A stretch of DNA of 64,000 nucleotides from Bradyrhizobium sp. OK095 (GCF_900109945.1 NZ_FOBX01000008.1:62001-126000); one strand, 5' to 3'. Counted from the stretch's first letter, positions 7,936-17,346 are shown. Notes: generated by a model not told the origin, from the letters alone. Numbers and translations: made by a program.

Positions 7936-8011
7936 AGCTCGCGAAGGAACGGCCAGATCCGGGGGCAATCCGGGTCTGTATAAAAGTTTGTCGCTGCAAC
8001 GGAGGAACAAC

Positions 8012-9820
8012 ATGCGACAGTTTAGGAGAAGGGAACGTCCATTGACCAAGAATAACTTCAAGAACAGCTTTCTGACCATGTCCAGCGCCGCTGCAATCAT
8101 TGCAGTGTCGTTCGCCGTCTCGGCACCGGTTCGCGCCGCCGACGACGCAGCGATCCAGAAGTGGATCGCGGAATTCCAGCCCTCGACGCTGTCGAAGGAC
8201 GAGCAGAAGAAGGAGCTGGAGTGGTTCGCCAAGGCCGCCGAGCCCTTCAAGGGCATGGAGATCAACGTCGTCTCCGAGACCATCGCGACCCACGAATACG
8301 AGTCGCAGACGCTGGCCAAGGCGTTCACCGAGCTGACCGGCATCAAGCTCAAGCACGACATCATCCAGGAAGGTGACGTCGTCGAGAAGCTGCAGACCCA
8401 GATGCAGTCCGGCAAGAACGTGTATGACGGCTGGATCAACGATTCCGACCTGATCGGCACGCACTTCCGTTACGGCAGCACGATCGCGCTGTCGGACTAC
8501 ATGACCGGCGAGGGCAAGGACGTCACCGATCCCAAGCTCGACGTCAACGACTTCATCGGCAAGTCGTTCGGTACCGCGCCGGATGGCAAGCTCTACCAGC
8601 TTCCCGACCAGCAGTTCGCCAACCTCTACTGGTTCCGCTACGACTGGTTCACCAACCCCGACTACAAGGCCAAGTTCAAGGCCAAGTATGGCTACGAGCT
8701 CGGCGTTCCCGTGAACTGGTCGGCCTATGAAGACATCGCCGAGTTCTTCACCAACGACATCAAGGAGATCAACGGCGTCAAGGTCTACGGCCATATGGAC
8801 TATGGCAAGAAGGACCCCTCGCTCGGATGGCGTTTCACCGACGCCTGGCTGTCGATGGCCGGCAACGGTGACAAGGGCATTCCGAACGGTCTGCCGGTCG
8901 ACGAGTGGGGCATCCGCATGGAAGGCTGCCGTCCGGTCGGCTCAAGCGTGGAGCGTGGTGGTGACACCAACGGTCCCGCCGCGGTCTACTCGATCACGAA
9001 GTACCTGGAGTGGATGAAGAAGTACGCTCCGCCGCAGGCTCAGGGCATGACCTTCTCCGAGTCGGGTCCGGTGCCGGCGCAGGGCAACATCGCCCAGCAG
9101 ATGTTCTGGTACACCGCCTTCACCGCCGACATGGTGAAGCCGGGCATCGCCGTGATGAACGCGGACGGTACGCCGAAGTGGCGTATGGCTCCGTCGCCGC
9201 ACGGTTCGTACTGGAAGGAAGGCATGAAGCTCGGCTATCAGGACGCGGGCTCGCTCACGCTTCTGAAGTCGACCCCGGCGGATCGCCGCAAGGCAGCGTG
9301 GCTGTATCTCCAGTTCATCGTCTCCAAGACGGTGTCGCTGAAGAAGAGCCATGTCGGTCTCACGTTCATTCGTGAATCCGACATCTGGGACAAGTCGTTC
9401 ACGGAGCGTGCGCCGAAGCTCGGCGGCCTGATCGAGTTCTACCGCTCGCCCGCGCGCGTGCAGTGGACCCCGACCGGCAACAACGTGCCCGACTATCCGA
9501 AGCTCGCGCAGCTGTGGTGGCAGAACATCGGCGATGCGTCGTCCGGTTCGAAGACGCCGCAAGCCGCGATGGACGCGCTGGCCGCTGCCCAGGACTCCGT
9601 GATGGAGCGTCTGGAGAAGTCCGGCGTGCAGGGCGCCTGCGGTCCGAAGCTGCACAAGAAGGAGTCGGCCGAGTTCTGGTTCGCCAAGGCCCAGAAGGAC
9701 GGCACGATTGCTCCGCAGCGCAAGCTCGCCAACGAGAAGCCGAAGGGCGAGACGATCGACTACGACACGCTGATCAAGTCGTGGCCGGCCACCCCGCCCA
9801 AGCGCGCGGAAGCCAAGTAA
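8012..9820 (+). CDS. glpV: Glycerol ABC transporter substrate-binding protein GlpV-like
   Basis: A 602-residue periplasmic binding protein of the family 1 extracellular type, last gene of the glp operon. ATG 8012 follows GGAGG (8001-8005) by 6 nt. A TTG at 8042 with its own purine-rich leader would give a cleaner signal peptide (MTKNNFKNSFLTMSSAAAII), so the true start is uncertain. Cleavage is expected after APVRA. The mature part is rich in Trp, Tyr and Asp, as in binding proteins for polyols. It is longer than the usual 400-450-residue sugar-binding proteins, in keeping with the glycerol subfamily. Confidence 0.9.
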   Translation: MRQFRRRERPLTKNNFKNSFLTMSSAAAIIAVSFAVSAPVRAADDAAIQKWIAEFQPSTLSKDEQKKELEWFAKAAEPFKGMEINVVSETIATHEYESQTLAKAFTELTGIKLKHDIIQEGDVVEKLQTQMQSGKNVYDGWINDSDLIGTHFRYGSTIALSDYMTGEGKDVTDPKLDVNDFIGKSFGTAPDGKLYQLPDQQFANLYWFRYDWFTNPDYKAKFKAKYGYELGVPVNWSAYEDIAEFFTNDIKEINGVKVYGHMDYGKKDPSLGWRFTDAWLSMAGNGDKGIPNGLPVDEWGIRMEGCRPVGSSVERGGDTNGPAAVYSITKYLEWMKKYAPPQAQGMTFSESGPVPAQGNIAQQMFWYTAFTADMVKPGIAVMNADGTPKWRMAPSPHGSYWKEGMKLGYQDAGSLTLLKSTPADRRKAAWLYLQFIVSKTVSLKKSHVGLTFIRESDIWDKSFTERAPKLGGLIEFYRSPARVQWTPTGNNVPDYPKLAQLWWQNIGDASSGSKTPQAAMDALAAAQDSVMERLEKSGVQGACGPKLHKKESAEFWFAKAQKDGTIAPQRKLANEKPKGETIDYDTLIKSWPATPPKRAEAK

Positions 9821-9850
9821 GCGGCGCGCAGAGCGCATCATCACGAACGA

Positions 9851-9878
9851 AAGGCCGGGAGCGATCCCGGCCTTTTTT
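9851..9878 (+). terminator. Rho-independent terminator of the glp operon
   Basis: Perfect stem AAGGCCGGGA / TCCCGGCCTT with GCGA loop, followed by a T run, 30 bp after the glpV stop. The same stem-loop recurs at 17985-18014, and a mutated form at 17347-17377. Confidence 0.92.
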
Positions 9879-9890
9879 CTTTGTGTACTC

Positions 9891-9909
9891 CGCTGCGCTC
9901 GCAATGACG
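9891..9909. repeat. Short dispersed repeat CGCTGCGCTCGCAATGACG
   Basis: The same 19 bases occur at 30022-30040, both times just after a gene end. Such fragments are scattered through Bradyrhizobium-like intergenic DNA. No coding potential. Confidence 0.55.
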
Positions 9910-9996
9910 ACGGAGGCGCGTCCCCGCGACGCAGGCGGACACCGCCGCTTGACTCCCTGTCATACCGAATTCATTATCAGCATAATGCGATTGAAG

Positions 9997-10013
9997 TAAT
10001 CGTATTTCGATTA
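9997..10013. promoter_or_regulatory. Candidate operator before the 2-hydroxyacid dehydrogenase gene
   Basis: TAATCG (9997-10002) and CGATTA (10008-10013) are perfect 6-bp arms around TATTT in an AT-rich stretch, 50 bp before the gene start. IclR regulators bind short palindromes of this size, and an IclR gene ends the cluster. The link is inferred. Confidence 0.4.
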
Positions 10014-10063
10014 TTTTCGCAAAAGCCGTTTGGGCCAACGTCGGCCCGTCCCGGAGGCTGCTG

Positions 10064-11542
10064 ATGGCATTGATCGAGGCGTTCAAGCGATTGCTGGGCG
10101 ACACGGCCGTGCTGACGCGCGAGGAGGACCTCGCGGGCCTCACCGAGGATTGGCGCGGCCGCTATCAGGCCCCGGCGCTCTGCGCGGTTCTCCCCTCCAG
10201 CACCGAGCAGGTCGCGGCCATCGTCCGGCTCTGCATCGCGGACGGTACGCCCGTGCTGCCGCAGGGCGGCAACACCAGCCTGTGCGGCGGCGCGACGCCG
10301 ACAGGGCAGGGCAGGCCGCCGGTGATCGTCGCGCTGACGCGCATGCGGAAAATCCGCTCGCTCGATCCCGTCAACAACACCATGGTGGTCGATTCCGGCT
10401 GCGTGCTTGCGACGATTCAGGAGACGGCCGTGGCGGCGGGCCGGCTCTATCCGGTCAGTCTCGGTGCCGAGGGCTCGTGCCAGATCGGCGGCAACATCGC
10501 CACCAATGCCGGCGGCACCGGCGTGCTGCGCTACGGCAATACGCGCGACAACGTGCTCGGCCTCGAGGTCGTGCTGCCGGACGGCGCGATCTGGGACGGC
10601 CTCTACGCGCTGCGCAAGAACAACACCGGCTACGATCTCAAACATCTCTTCATCGGTTCCGAAGGCACCCTCGGCATCATCACCGGCGCGGTGCTGAAGC
10701 TGCATCCGCTGCCGACAGCGGAGGCTGTCGCATGGCTTGCAGTCGACAGTCCGCAAGCAGCCCTCGATGTGCTCGGCCTGTTCCAGGCGACCTGCAGTTC
10801 GCGGCTCTCGGCTTTCGAGCTGATGAACGCGAAGCAGATCGCGCTCGTGCTCGAGCAGGTGCCGGGCCGGCGCTGTCCGGTCGCGGAGATCGACAGCTGG
10901 CACGTCCTGGTCGAGCTGTCGGATACCGGCGATGCAAGCGCGCTCGCGGCGACGATGCAGACGGTGCTCGAGCGTGCGCTCGAGGCGGGGCTCATCAGCG
11001 ATGGCGTGGTCGCCGCGAGCGAAGCGCAGCGCAAGGCGATGTGGCTGGTGCGTCACAGCGTATCGGAAGCCAACAAGAAGGCCGGTGTCGGCCTCACCTC
11101 GGACAGCGCGGTCCCGGTGTCGGCGGTGCCCGCCTTCATCGCGCAGGCCATGAGCGCGGTCCACGCCATCATTCCGGATCTGCCGTTCGTCATCGTCGGC
11201 CATATGGGTGACGGCAACGTCCATCTCATTCCCTTCTTCAGCTTCGCGGAATGGGAGGCCCTGGACGATCGCGAGGCGGTCGGGGAACGCATCCGCCATG
11301 CCGTCAACGATGTCGCGGCTTCGCTGCGTGGCACCTTCAGCGCTGAGCACGGCGTTGGCCGGACGCTGATGGAGCAGATGTCCCGCTACAAGCAGCCGGT
11401 CGAGCTCGCGCTGATGCGCGCAGTCAAGCAGGCGTTCGATCCGTTGGGCCTGTTCAATCCCGGCCACGTGCTGCCGCCGCCGTCCGCGGCCGATGCCGCC
11501 GCCGCTTCGCCGACCATCGCACCATCGCAAACAGGGGACTGA
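10064..11542 (+). CDS. FAD-binding 2-hydroxyacid dehydrogenase, GlcD/D-lactate dehydrogenase family
   Basis: A 492-residue flavoprotein of the vanillyl-alcohol-oxidase fold. The FAD pyrophosphate loop is PQGGNTSLCGGATP (about residues 65-78). GSCQIGGNIATNAGGTGVLRYG and GSEGTLGIITGAVLKLHP are family signatures. The C-terminal domain has the metal-site motifs GHMGDGNVH and SAEHGVGR, then DPLGLFNPGHVL. Relatives oxidise D-2-hydroxy acids (lactate, glycolate, 2-hydroxyglutarate) to 2-oxo acids with quinone or cytochrome as acceptor. It heads a transporter-aldolase-IclR cluster, so it probably takes the imported compound. The substrate is unknown. Confidence 0.9.
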   Translation: MALIEAFKRLLGDTAVLTREEDLAGLTEDWRGRYQAPALCAVLPSSTEQVAAIVRLCIADGTPVLPQGGNTSLCGGATPTGQGRPPVIVALTRMRKIRSLDPVNNTMVVDSGCVLATIQETAVAAGRLYPVSLGAEGSCQIGGNIATNAGGTGVLRYGNTRDNVLGLEVVLPDGAIWDGLYALRKNNTGYDLKHLFIGSEGTLGIITGAVLKLHPLPTAEAVAWLAVDSPQAALDVLGLFQATCSSRLSAFELMNAKQIALVLEQVPGRRCPVAEIDSWHVLVELSDTGDASALAATMQTVLERALEAGLISDGVVAASEAQRKAMWLVRHSVSEANKKAGVGLTSDSAVPVSAVPAFIAQAMSAVHAIIPDLPFVIVGHMGDGNVHLIPFFSFAEWEALDDREAVGERIRHAVNDVAASLRGTFSAEHGVGRTLMEQMSRYKQPVELALMRAVKQAFDPLGLFNPGHVLPPPSAADAAAASPTIAPSQTGD

Positions 11543-11543
11543 C

Positions 11544-12629
11544 ATGACCAACGCACCGAAGATTATCACTTCCCGCCGCCGCCTTCTGCTCAGCGCAGGA
11601 GCCGGGGCCGTCGCACTCGCCGCACCTTCTGTCTGGTCGCCGTCCCGCGCCGCCGGCAAGCGCATCGTCGTGCGCGACGATGGCGGCATCTACACCAAGG
11701 CTTATGGCGCCGTTTACTACCGGCCTTTCACCGAGGCGACGGGGATCGAGGTCGTCGGCGTGCAGGCCAATGCCGAGCCGGTCGCCCAGATCAAGACCAT
11801 GGTCGACACCAAGAACTACACTTGGGACATGGCCAAGATCTCCTGGCCCGCGATCGAGATCTTGACCACCGGCGGCAAGCAATATCTCGAGAAGCACGGC
11901 CTCGAATCCGAGCCGGTGATCAAGTCGATTCCGGCCGAATATGCGTCGGCTTACGGCGTCGCCACCAACATCTACACCACCGTGCTCGCCTATCGCACCG
12001 ATGCGTTCAAGGGCCGCAAGGCACCGCAGTCCTGGGCCGATTTCTGGAACGTGGCCGACTTCCCCGGACGCCGCTCGGTGCGCAAGCACCCGTTCGACAC
12101 GATCGAGGAAGCGCTGATGGGCGCGGGCGCACCGAGCGCGCAGGTCTACCCTTGCGATCTCGCCAAGGCCTTTGCCACGCTCGACAAGATCAAGTCGCAG
12201 GTCGCGGTGTGGTGGACCAGCGGCGCGCAGGTCGAGCAGATGCTGACCTCGGGCGAGATCGACCTGCTTCCGACCTGGGTGTCGCGCGCACAGTCTGCGC
12301 AGGCGGCCGGAGCGCCCGTCGAGATCGTCTGGAACCAGGGGGTCTGGGGCGCCGACAATTGGTCGATCCTCGCCGGCACGCCGAATGCGGATGCCTGTCG
12401 CGAGTTCATCAAGTTCGCCTCCGATCCGAAGCGGCAGGCGGCGCTCGTCGAATATTTCCCGGCCGGTCTCACCCAGCCGGAGGCCTTCAACTACATCAAG
12501 CCGGAGGTTGCCAAAAATTGTCCGAGCTATCCTGACAACATCAAGGCCGGGCTGAAGATCGATGCGAAGTTCTGGTACAACAACCAGGCCGCCGTCATTG
12601 AGCGCTTCAACAGCTGGATCCTGGCTTGA
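11544..12629 (+). CDS. ABC transporter substrate-binding protein, polyamine/PotD-like, Tat signal
   Basis: A 361-residue periplasmic protein. The leader has a twin-arginine signal, SRRRLLLSAGAGAVALAA, with cleavage near PSRAAG. The body (VVRDDGGIYTKAYGAVYYRPF, then NTDAFK-like YRTDAFKGRKAPQSWADFWN and QVAVWWTSGAQVEQMLTSGEID) fits the spermidine/putrescine-type binding proteins, whose ligands include polyamines, opines and other small organic ions. It starts 1 nt after the dehydrogenase stop codon, with AGGGGA ahead. Tat export suggests that it folds before secretion. Confidence 0.88.
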   Translation: MTNAPKIITSRRRLLLSAGAGAVALAAPSVWSPSRAAGKRIVVRDDGGIYTKAYGAVYYRPFTEATGIEVVGVQANAEPVAQIKTMVDTKNYTWDMAKISWPAIEILTTGGKQYLEKHGLESEPVIKSIPAEYASAYGVATNIYTTVLAYRTDAFKGRKAPQSWADFWNVADFPGRRSVRKHPFDTIEEALMGAGAPSAQVYPCDLAKAFATLDKIKSQVAVWWTSGAQVEQMLTSGEIDLLPTWVSRAQSAQAAGAPVEIVWNQGVWGADNWSILAGTPNADACREFIKFASDPKRQAALVEYFPAGLTQPEAFNYIKPEVAKNCPSYPDNIKAGLKIDAKFWYNNQAAVIERFNSWILA

Positions 12630-12655
12630 CCGGATCAAACCGATCGGAGCGGCCC

Positions 12656-13747
12656 ATGGTCTCGTCGAGTCTGCGCATTCACGAGCTGTGCAAGCGCTAC
12701 GGCGACTTCGTCGCGCTGGCGCCGACCAGCCTCGACGTCGCCAAGGGGGAGTTTCTCACCCTGCTTGGCCCGTCGGGATCTGGCAAGACGACGATGCTCA
12801 GCCTGATCGCGGGCCTCGCCCATCCCGACGAGGGGCGGATCCTGATCGACGACACCGATGTCACGCATAGCCCGGCCTATGCGCGCGACATCGGCGTCGT
12901 GTTTCAGAACTACGCGCTGTTTCCTCACATGACGATCGAGGACAACATCGCGTTTCCGTTGAAGATGCGGAAGGTGGCCGACGCGGAAGCGCGCCGGCGC
13001 ACCGCCGAGGCGCTGGAGACGGTGCACCTGCCGCACGTTGCAAAGCGCTACCCGCGCGAATTGTCCGGCGGCCAGCAGCAGCGCATCGCGCTGGCGCGCT
13101 GCATCGTCTACCGCCCGGCGATCATCCTGATGGACGAGCCGCTCGGCGCGCTCGACAAGAAGCTGCGCGACCAGATGCAGCTCGAGATCAAGCGCATCCA
13201 TCGCGAGCTCGGCACCACGATTGTCTACGTGACCCACGACCAGGAAGAGGCGATGACCATGTCGGATCGCATCTGCCTGATGAACGCGGGCGCGATCGAG
13301 CAGCTCGGCACGCCGCAGGATCTCTACTTCCGGCCGCGCTCGGTGTTCGTCGCCGACTTTCTCGGCGAGTCCAATCTGCTCAGCGCCATTGTGCGTCGCG
13401 TCGACGGCGAGGGGCTCGACATCGTCCTGACCGAGCAGGCCGCGGCCTCGCGCGCGGTCGGCAACGGCTCCCGTTTCGCCGCCGGCGAGCCGATCAAGGT
13501 CATGGTGCGCCCGCAGAACCTCGTGGTGGCCGAGGCGGGCGGCGGCCAGCTGTCCGGCCGGATCACGGACGTGATGATCAGCGGCAGCCTGACGCGGCTT
13601 TACATTGCGCCGGAGACTGTGGGCCTGCCGCAACTCGTTGCCGCGCATCCGACCCGCAGCGGCTCGGCGCCCTACGAGATCGGCCAGCGTCTGTCGCTCG
13701 GATGGCATGCGGCGGACGCTGTCGCGATCCACGACGGGGGGATCTGA
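12656..13747 (+). CDS. ABC transporter ATP-binding protein, PotA-like
   Basis: A 363-residue ATPase with all motifs intact: Walker A GPSGSGKT (38-45), signature LSGGQQQRIALARC, Walker B IILMDEP, and H-loop VYVTHDQEEA. The C-terminal ~120 residues form the TOBE domain typical of PotA/FbpC ATPases. ATG 12656 has GGAG 6 nt ahead; a TTG overlapping the previous stop is less likely. It drives import with the binding protein before it and the fused permease after it. Confidence 0.93.
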   Translation: MVSSSLRIHELCKRYGDFVALAPTSLDVAKGEFLTLLGPSGSGKTTMLSLIAGLAHPDEGRILIDDTDVTHSPAYARDIGVVFQNYALFPHMTIEDNIAFPLKMRKVADAEARRRTAEALETVHLPHVAKRYPRELSGGQQQRIALARCIVYRPAIILMDEPLGALDKKLRDQMQLEIKRIHRELGTTIVYVTHDQEEAMTMSDRICLMNAGAIEQLGTPQDLYFRPRSVFVADFLGESNLLSAIVRRVDGEGLDIVLTEQAAASRAVGNGSRFAAGEPIKVMVRPQNLVVAEAGGGQLSGRITDVMISGSLTRLYIAPETVGLPQLVAAHPTRSGSAPYEIGQRLSLGWHAADAVAIHDGGI

Positions 13748-13749
13748 GC

Positions 13750-15516
13750 TTGGCCGGCATGCGTGCGACATCGCGAAGGCTGGCCTGGACGCGGGCTGCG
13801 ATGGGCGCACCGCTGGTGCTGCTGCTCGTGCTGTTCCTGGTCTATCCTGTCGGCCAGTTGCTGCTGCTCAGTGTCTACGGCGACAATGGCTTCACGCTCG
13901 CGCCATATCGCCAGCTCTTTGCCTCGTCGGTCTATCTCGACGTTCTCCTGATCACGCTGAAGATATCGCTGGCGACCACGCTGGTCTGCGTCGTCGCGGG
14001 CTATCCGATCGCCTATCTGATTTCGGTCGTCGGCAAGGAGCGCAAGGCGACGCTGCTGTTCTGGGTGCTGTTGTCGTTCTGGACCAGCTTCCTGGTCCGC
14101 GCCTTTGCCTGGATCGTGCTGTTGGGGCGCAACGGCGTCATCAACAAGCTGCTGATCTCGCTCGGCATCATCTCGAGCCCGGCGAGCCTGCTCTACAATT
14201 TCGGCAGCGTCCTCGTCGGCATGGTGAATGCGCTGCTCCCGCTCGCCGTGCTGACCATGCTCTCGGTGATGGAAAACATCGACCGCACCTTGCCGCGCGC
14301 GGCCGCCACGCTCGGGGCGCGGCCGGGCATGGCGTTCTGGAAGATCTATTTTCCGCTGTCGCTGCCCGGCGTCACTGCTGCGGGGATCATGGTGTTCGTC
14401 ACCGCGATCGGCTTCTTCATCGTGCCGGCGCTGCTCGGCGGACGCCGCGAGACCATGATCACGCAGCTCATCATCGACCAAGTCCAGCAGACCATGAACT
14501 GGGGTTTTGCCGGTGCGATCTCGGTGCTGCTGCTGGTCGTCGTGCTCGTCGTGTTTGCCGCCTATGACCGGCTGCTCGGCCTGTCGACCATGACCGGCGC
14601 ATCCGCACCGCGGAACGCTGCGCCGTCGCGTTTGTCGGGCCCGTTCACGAAGGCCGGCGATGCGCTGCTCACGCTGCTCGGCGCGATCTCCGACCGCATC
14701 ATTCTGCTGCTGCCGTCACGCCGTCGCGACCGCAATCCTGATCAGGCCGGCATGGGTTTGCAGGCCTTCGTCTGGACCATGCTGCTGATCATCAGCGCGC
14801 CGACGATCCTGATGATTCCGCTGTCGTTCGGCACTGGCGGCCTCAACTGGCCGCCGCAGGGCTTTACCCTGCATTGGTATGAGACGGTGCTGAATTCGCC
14901 GGTCTGGACCCAGGCCATGCTGCGCTCGCTGCTGGTCGGAATCGGCACCGGGCTGCTGGCCATGCTGATCGGCACGCCAGCCGCGTTCCTGCTGGTGCGC
15001 AGCGACATCCGCGGCAAGGCGGCGTGGCTCGCCTTCATCCTGTCGCCGATCGTCGTGCCGCGCATGATCATCGCGGTCGGTCTGTTCTACGTCTTCGCGC
15101 AGATGGGCCTAGTCGGCAGCGCCGTCGGCCTCGTTCTCGGACACACCGTCGTTGCCGTGCCCTATGTTGTGATGACCATGATGGCTGTGCTGCGCAATTA
15201 CGACACGCGGCTCGACCATGCCGCGCAGAGCCTCGGCGCGGGCCCGATCGCGACGCTGCGCTACGTCACCTTCCCGATCCTCGGCGCCGGCATGATGTCG
15301 TCGTTCCTGTTCGCTTTCGCAACCTCGTTCGACGAGCTGACCATCGCGCTGTTTGCGACCGGTGGCCTCAACGCGACGCTGCCAAAGCAGTTCTGGGACG
15401 AGGTGACGCTTCAGGTCTCGCCCGCGATCGCCGCCGTCTCGACCTGCCTGTTCGTTTTCATGGGGTTGCTGATCTTCGTCGCCGAACGCCTGCGCCGGCG
15501 TGCGGCCGCGAGATAG
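13750..15516 (+). CDS. ABC transporter permease with two fused permease domains
   Basis: A ~588-residue membrane protein made of two complete permease domains in one chain. The first (about residues 1-270) carries the EAA-type loop PRAAATLGARPGMAFWKIYF, and the second (about 330-588) carries AAQSLGAGPIATLRYVTFPI. A hydrophilic linker (near residues 280-335, Arg-rich) joins them. Normal polyamine transporters use separate PotB and PotC proteins, as the two halves here resemble. TTG 13750 is chosen because GGGGGG (13735-13740) sits 9 nt before it; ATG 13759 is the alternative. No frameshift or stop lies at the junction, so the fusion looks genuine. Confidence 0.88.
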   Translation: MAGMRATSRRLAWTRAAMGAPLVLLLVLFLVYPVGQLLLLSVYGDNGFTLAPYRQLFASSVYLDVLLITLKISLATTLVCVVAGYPIAYLISVVGKERKATLLFWVLLSFWTSFLVRAFAWIVLLGRNGVINKLLISLGIISSPASLLYNFGSVLVGMVNALLPLAVLTMLSVMENIDRTLPRAAATLGARPGMAFWKIYFPLSLPGVTAAGIMVFVTAIGFFIVPALLGGRRETMITQLIIDQVQQTMNWGFAGAISVLLLVVVLVVFAAYDRLLGLSTMTGASAPRNAAPSRLSGPFTKAGDALLTLLGAISDRIILLLPSRRRDRNPDQAGMGLQAFVWTMLLIISAPTILMIPLSFGTGGLNWPPQGFTLHWYETVLNSPVWTQAMLRSLLVGIGTGLLAMLIGTPAAFLLVRSDIRGKAAWLAFILSPIVVPRMIIAVGLFYVFAQMGLVGSAVGLVLGHTVVAVPYVVMTMMAVLRNYDTRLDHAAQSLGAGPIATLRYVTFPILGAGMMSSFLFAFATSFDELTIALFATGGLNATLPKQFWDEVTLQVSPAIAAVSTCLFVFMGLLIFVAERLRRRAAAR

Positions 15517-15549
15517 CCGTCCCGCTTCCCAACCAGAGGTTCTCAAATC

Positions 15550-16455
15550 ATGCTCACTGCCAATCGCCTCCGCGGCCTGTTCCCGGCCATTCCCACCCCG
15601 GTCAAGGCCGACGACACCATCGACGCCGGCGCGGTCTCGGCCATGTTCACCTGGCTCAACAAGCAGGGCATCGACGGCGTGGTGCCGCTCGGCGGCACCG
15701 GCGAATATGGTGCGCTGGCGCGCGCCGAGCGCATCAAGATGGCCGGCCTGTCTGTGAAGGCCATGGCGGGCAAGGGCCCGGTCATTGCCGGCGTGCTCGA
15801 CACCGGCTTCCACGATGCCCTCCAGGCCGGCCGTGAATTCGCAGCCGAAGGCGTGGACGGCCTGCTCGTGCTTACGCCATACTACACCAACCCGACTCAG
15901 GCGGGCGTCCGCGACTATTTCCTGCGCTATGCCGATGCCTCGCCCGTGCCCATCCTGATCTACGAAATTCCCTATCGCACCCGGATCGCGATCGAGCCCA
16001 AGATCCTGCATGAGCTTTCCAGGCATCCCAACATCATCGGCATGAAGGCCTGTAACCTCGACATGTATCATTTCCTCCAGGTCGTGGCCGGCGTCGACGA
16101 GAGCTTTGCAGTCTTGAGCGGCGAGGACAGCCTGTTTCCGCTGCATCTGGCGGCGGGCGCGAAGGGCGGCATCATCGTCACGGCGTGCCTGTTGCCGCGC
16201 GCCTGGCGCCAGATCTACGAGACTGCGACGGCCGGCAAGACCGCAGAAGCCCTCAGCCTTCATCGCCGGCTGATCCCGCTGATGAACATGGCATTCGCCG
16301 AAACCAATCCGGGACCGATGAAAGCCGTGATGGATCTCGTCGGCGTCGAGGCGCCGCGTATGCTCGCGCCGCTGGTCCAGCCGGCACCGGCGTTGGTCGC
16401 GTCGCTCCGCGCCGAGCTCGGCCGGCAGCTGGCGATCTCGGAAGGGCTTGCTTGA
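15550..16455 (+). CDS. Dihydrodipicolinate synthase/N-acetylneuraminate lyase family aldolase
   Basis: A 301-residue class I aldolase-type protein. Schiff-base Lys166 lies in IIGMKAC, the catalytic Tyr138 in IYEIPYRT, and the carboxylate-binding GGTGE at 48-52. This family cleaves or forms 2-keto acids with pyruvate as one partner. Lack of the lysine pathway around it and the transporter context argue against true DapA and for a catabolic aldolase or dehydratase of a 2-oxo acid, perhaps the product of the FAD dehydrogenase in the same cluster. 34 bp separate it from the permease gene. Confidence 0.88.
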   Translation: MLTANRLRGLFPAIPTPVKADDTIDAGAVSAMFTWLNKQGIDGVVPLGGTGEYGALARAERIKMAGLSVKAMAGKGPVIAGVLDTGFHDALQAGREFAAEGVDGLLVLTPYYTNPTQAGVRDYFLRYADASPVPILIYEIPYRTRIAIEPKILHELSRHPNIIGMKACNLDMYHFLQVVAGVDESFAVLSGEDSLFPLHLAAGAKGGIIVTACLLPRAWRQIYETATAGKTAEALSLHRRLIPLMNMAFAETNPGPMKAVMDLVGVEAPRMLAPLVQPAPALVASLRAELGRQLAISEGLA

Positions 16456-16467
16456 GAGGATGGCAGC

Positions 16468-17331
16468 ATGGCGCGTAGCAGCCGGGACGGGACTATCCGC
16501 ACCGTGAAGGCCGCGGGGAAGAGCGGCGCCAAGGTGACCGAGAAGGGCGCCGAACAGCGCTCGTCCCTGTTCGTCGGCTCGACCGAGAAGGCGTTCCAGG
16601 TGCTGCATGCCTTCGACGGGCCGCAGCGCTACATGACGCTGGCCGACATCGCTCGCGCCGCGGATCTCGACCGCAGCGCCACCCAGCGCCTGGTCTACAC
16701 CCTGGAGACGCTCGGCTATCTCAAGCGGATCGAGGGCACGCGCAATTACGGCCTCACCTCGAAAGTGCTCCAGTTCTCGCACAGCTATCTCAAGGCCAAC
16801 GATTTGATCGACCGGGCCTCGCCCTACCTGCTCGAGATCAGCCGCAATCTCGGGGAGACGACCAATCTGCACGAGCTGGATGGCCACGAGGTCGTCTTCG
16901 TGGCGCGCTTTCCGGGCGCCCATCTCATCAACATCGACATCGTGATCGGCAGCCGGTTGCCGACCTTCTTCACGGCGTCGGGCACCGCGATGCTGTCAGC
17001 GCTGCCCGAGGAGGAGCGGCTCGATCTTTTGAAGCGGACGCCGCGAACGCCGCTGACGCCCTTCACGGTGACCGACCCGAAGGCGCTGCTAGAGCGTGTG
17101 CACGTCGCCGCCCAACGCGGCTACGCCGTCATCATGAATGAGACCGTGATGGGCGACATTTCGGTCGCCGCTCCCATCATCGACGAGCACGGCCGTGCCG
17201 TTGCCGCGATCAACATCTCGGTGCCGACGACGCGCTGGACGAAGGAGCGTGCCGAAGCCGAATTGGCGCAGCACGTCCACGTCGCGGCCACCTCGATCTC
17301 GAAATCGAAGTTCAACCGCTACGCCGCCTGA
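16468..17331 (+). CDS. IclR family transcriptional regulator
   Basis: A 287-residue regulator. The winged HTH is at about residues 29-90 (STEKAFQVLHAF..LADIARAADLDRSATQRLVYTLETLGYL), followed by the IclR effector domain with HELDGHEVVFVARFPG, TASGTAMLSALPEEE, and GYAVIMNETVMGDISVAAPI. The first ~28 residues are a basic, disordered tail. It sits 12 bp after the aldolase gene and is read in the same direction, so it is probably the local regulator of the dehydrogenase-ABC-aldolase unit, responding to the imported compound or its product. Confidence 0.93.
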   Translation: MARSSRDGTIRTVKAAGKSGAKVTEKGAEQRSSLFVGSTEKAFQVLHAFDGPQRYMTLADIARAADLDRSATQRLVYTLETLGYLKRIEGTRNYGLTSKVLQFSHSYLKANDLIDRASPYLLEISRNLGETTNLHELDGHEVVFVARFPGAHLINIDIVIGSRLPTFFTASGTAMLSALPEEERLDLLKRTPRTPLTPFTVTDPKALLERVHVAAQRGYAVIMNETVMGDISVAAPIIDEHGRAVAAINISVPTTRWTKERAEAELAQHVHVAATSISKSKFNRYAA

Positions 17332-17346
17332 GACGCGGGCGGGGCA

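Noticed and set aside
9977..11689. An open frame of 570 codons on the minus strand
   Set aside because: It is antisense to the FAD dehydrogenase, whose FAD and metal motifs are clear. The mirror frame is Arg/His rich and has no recognised domain.
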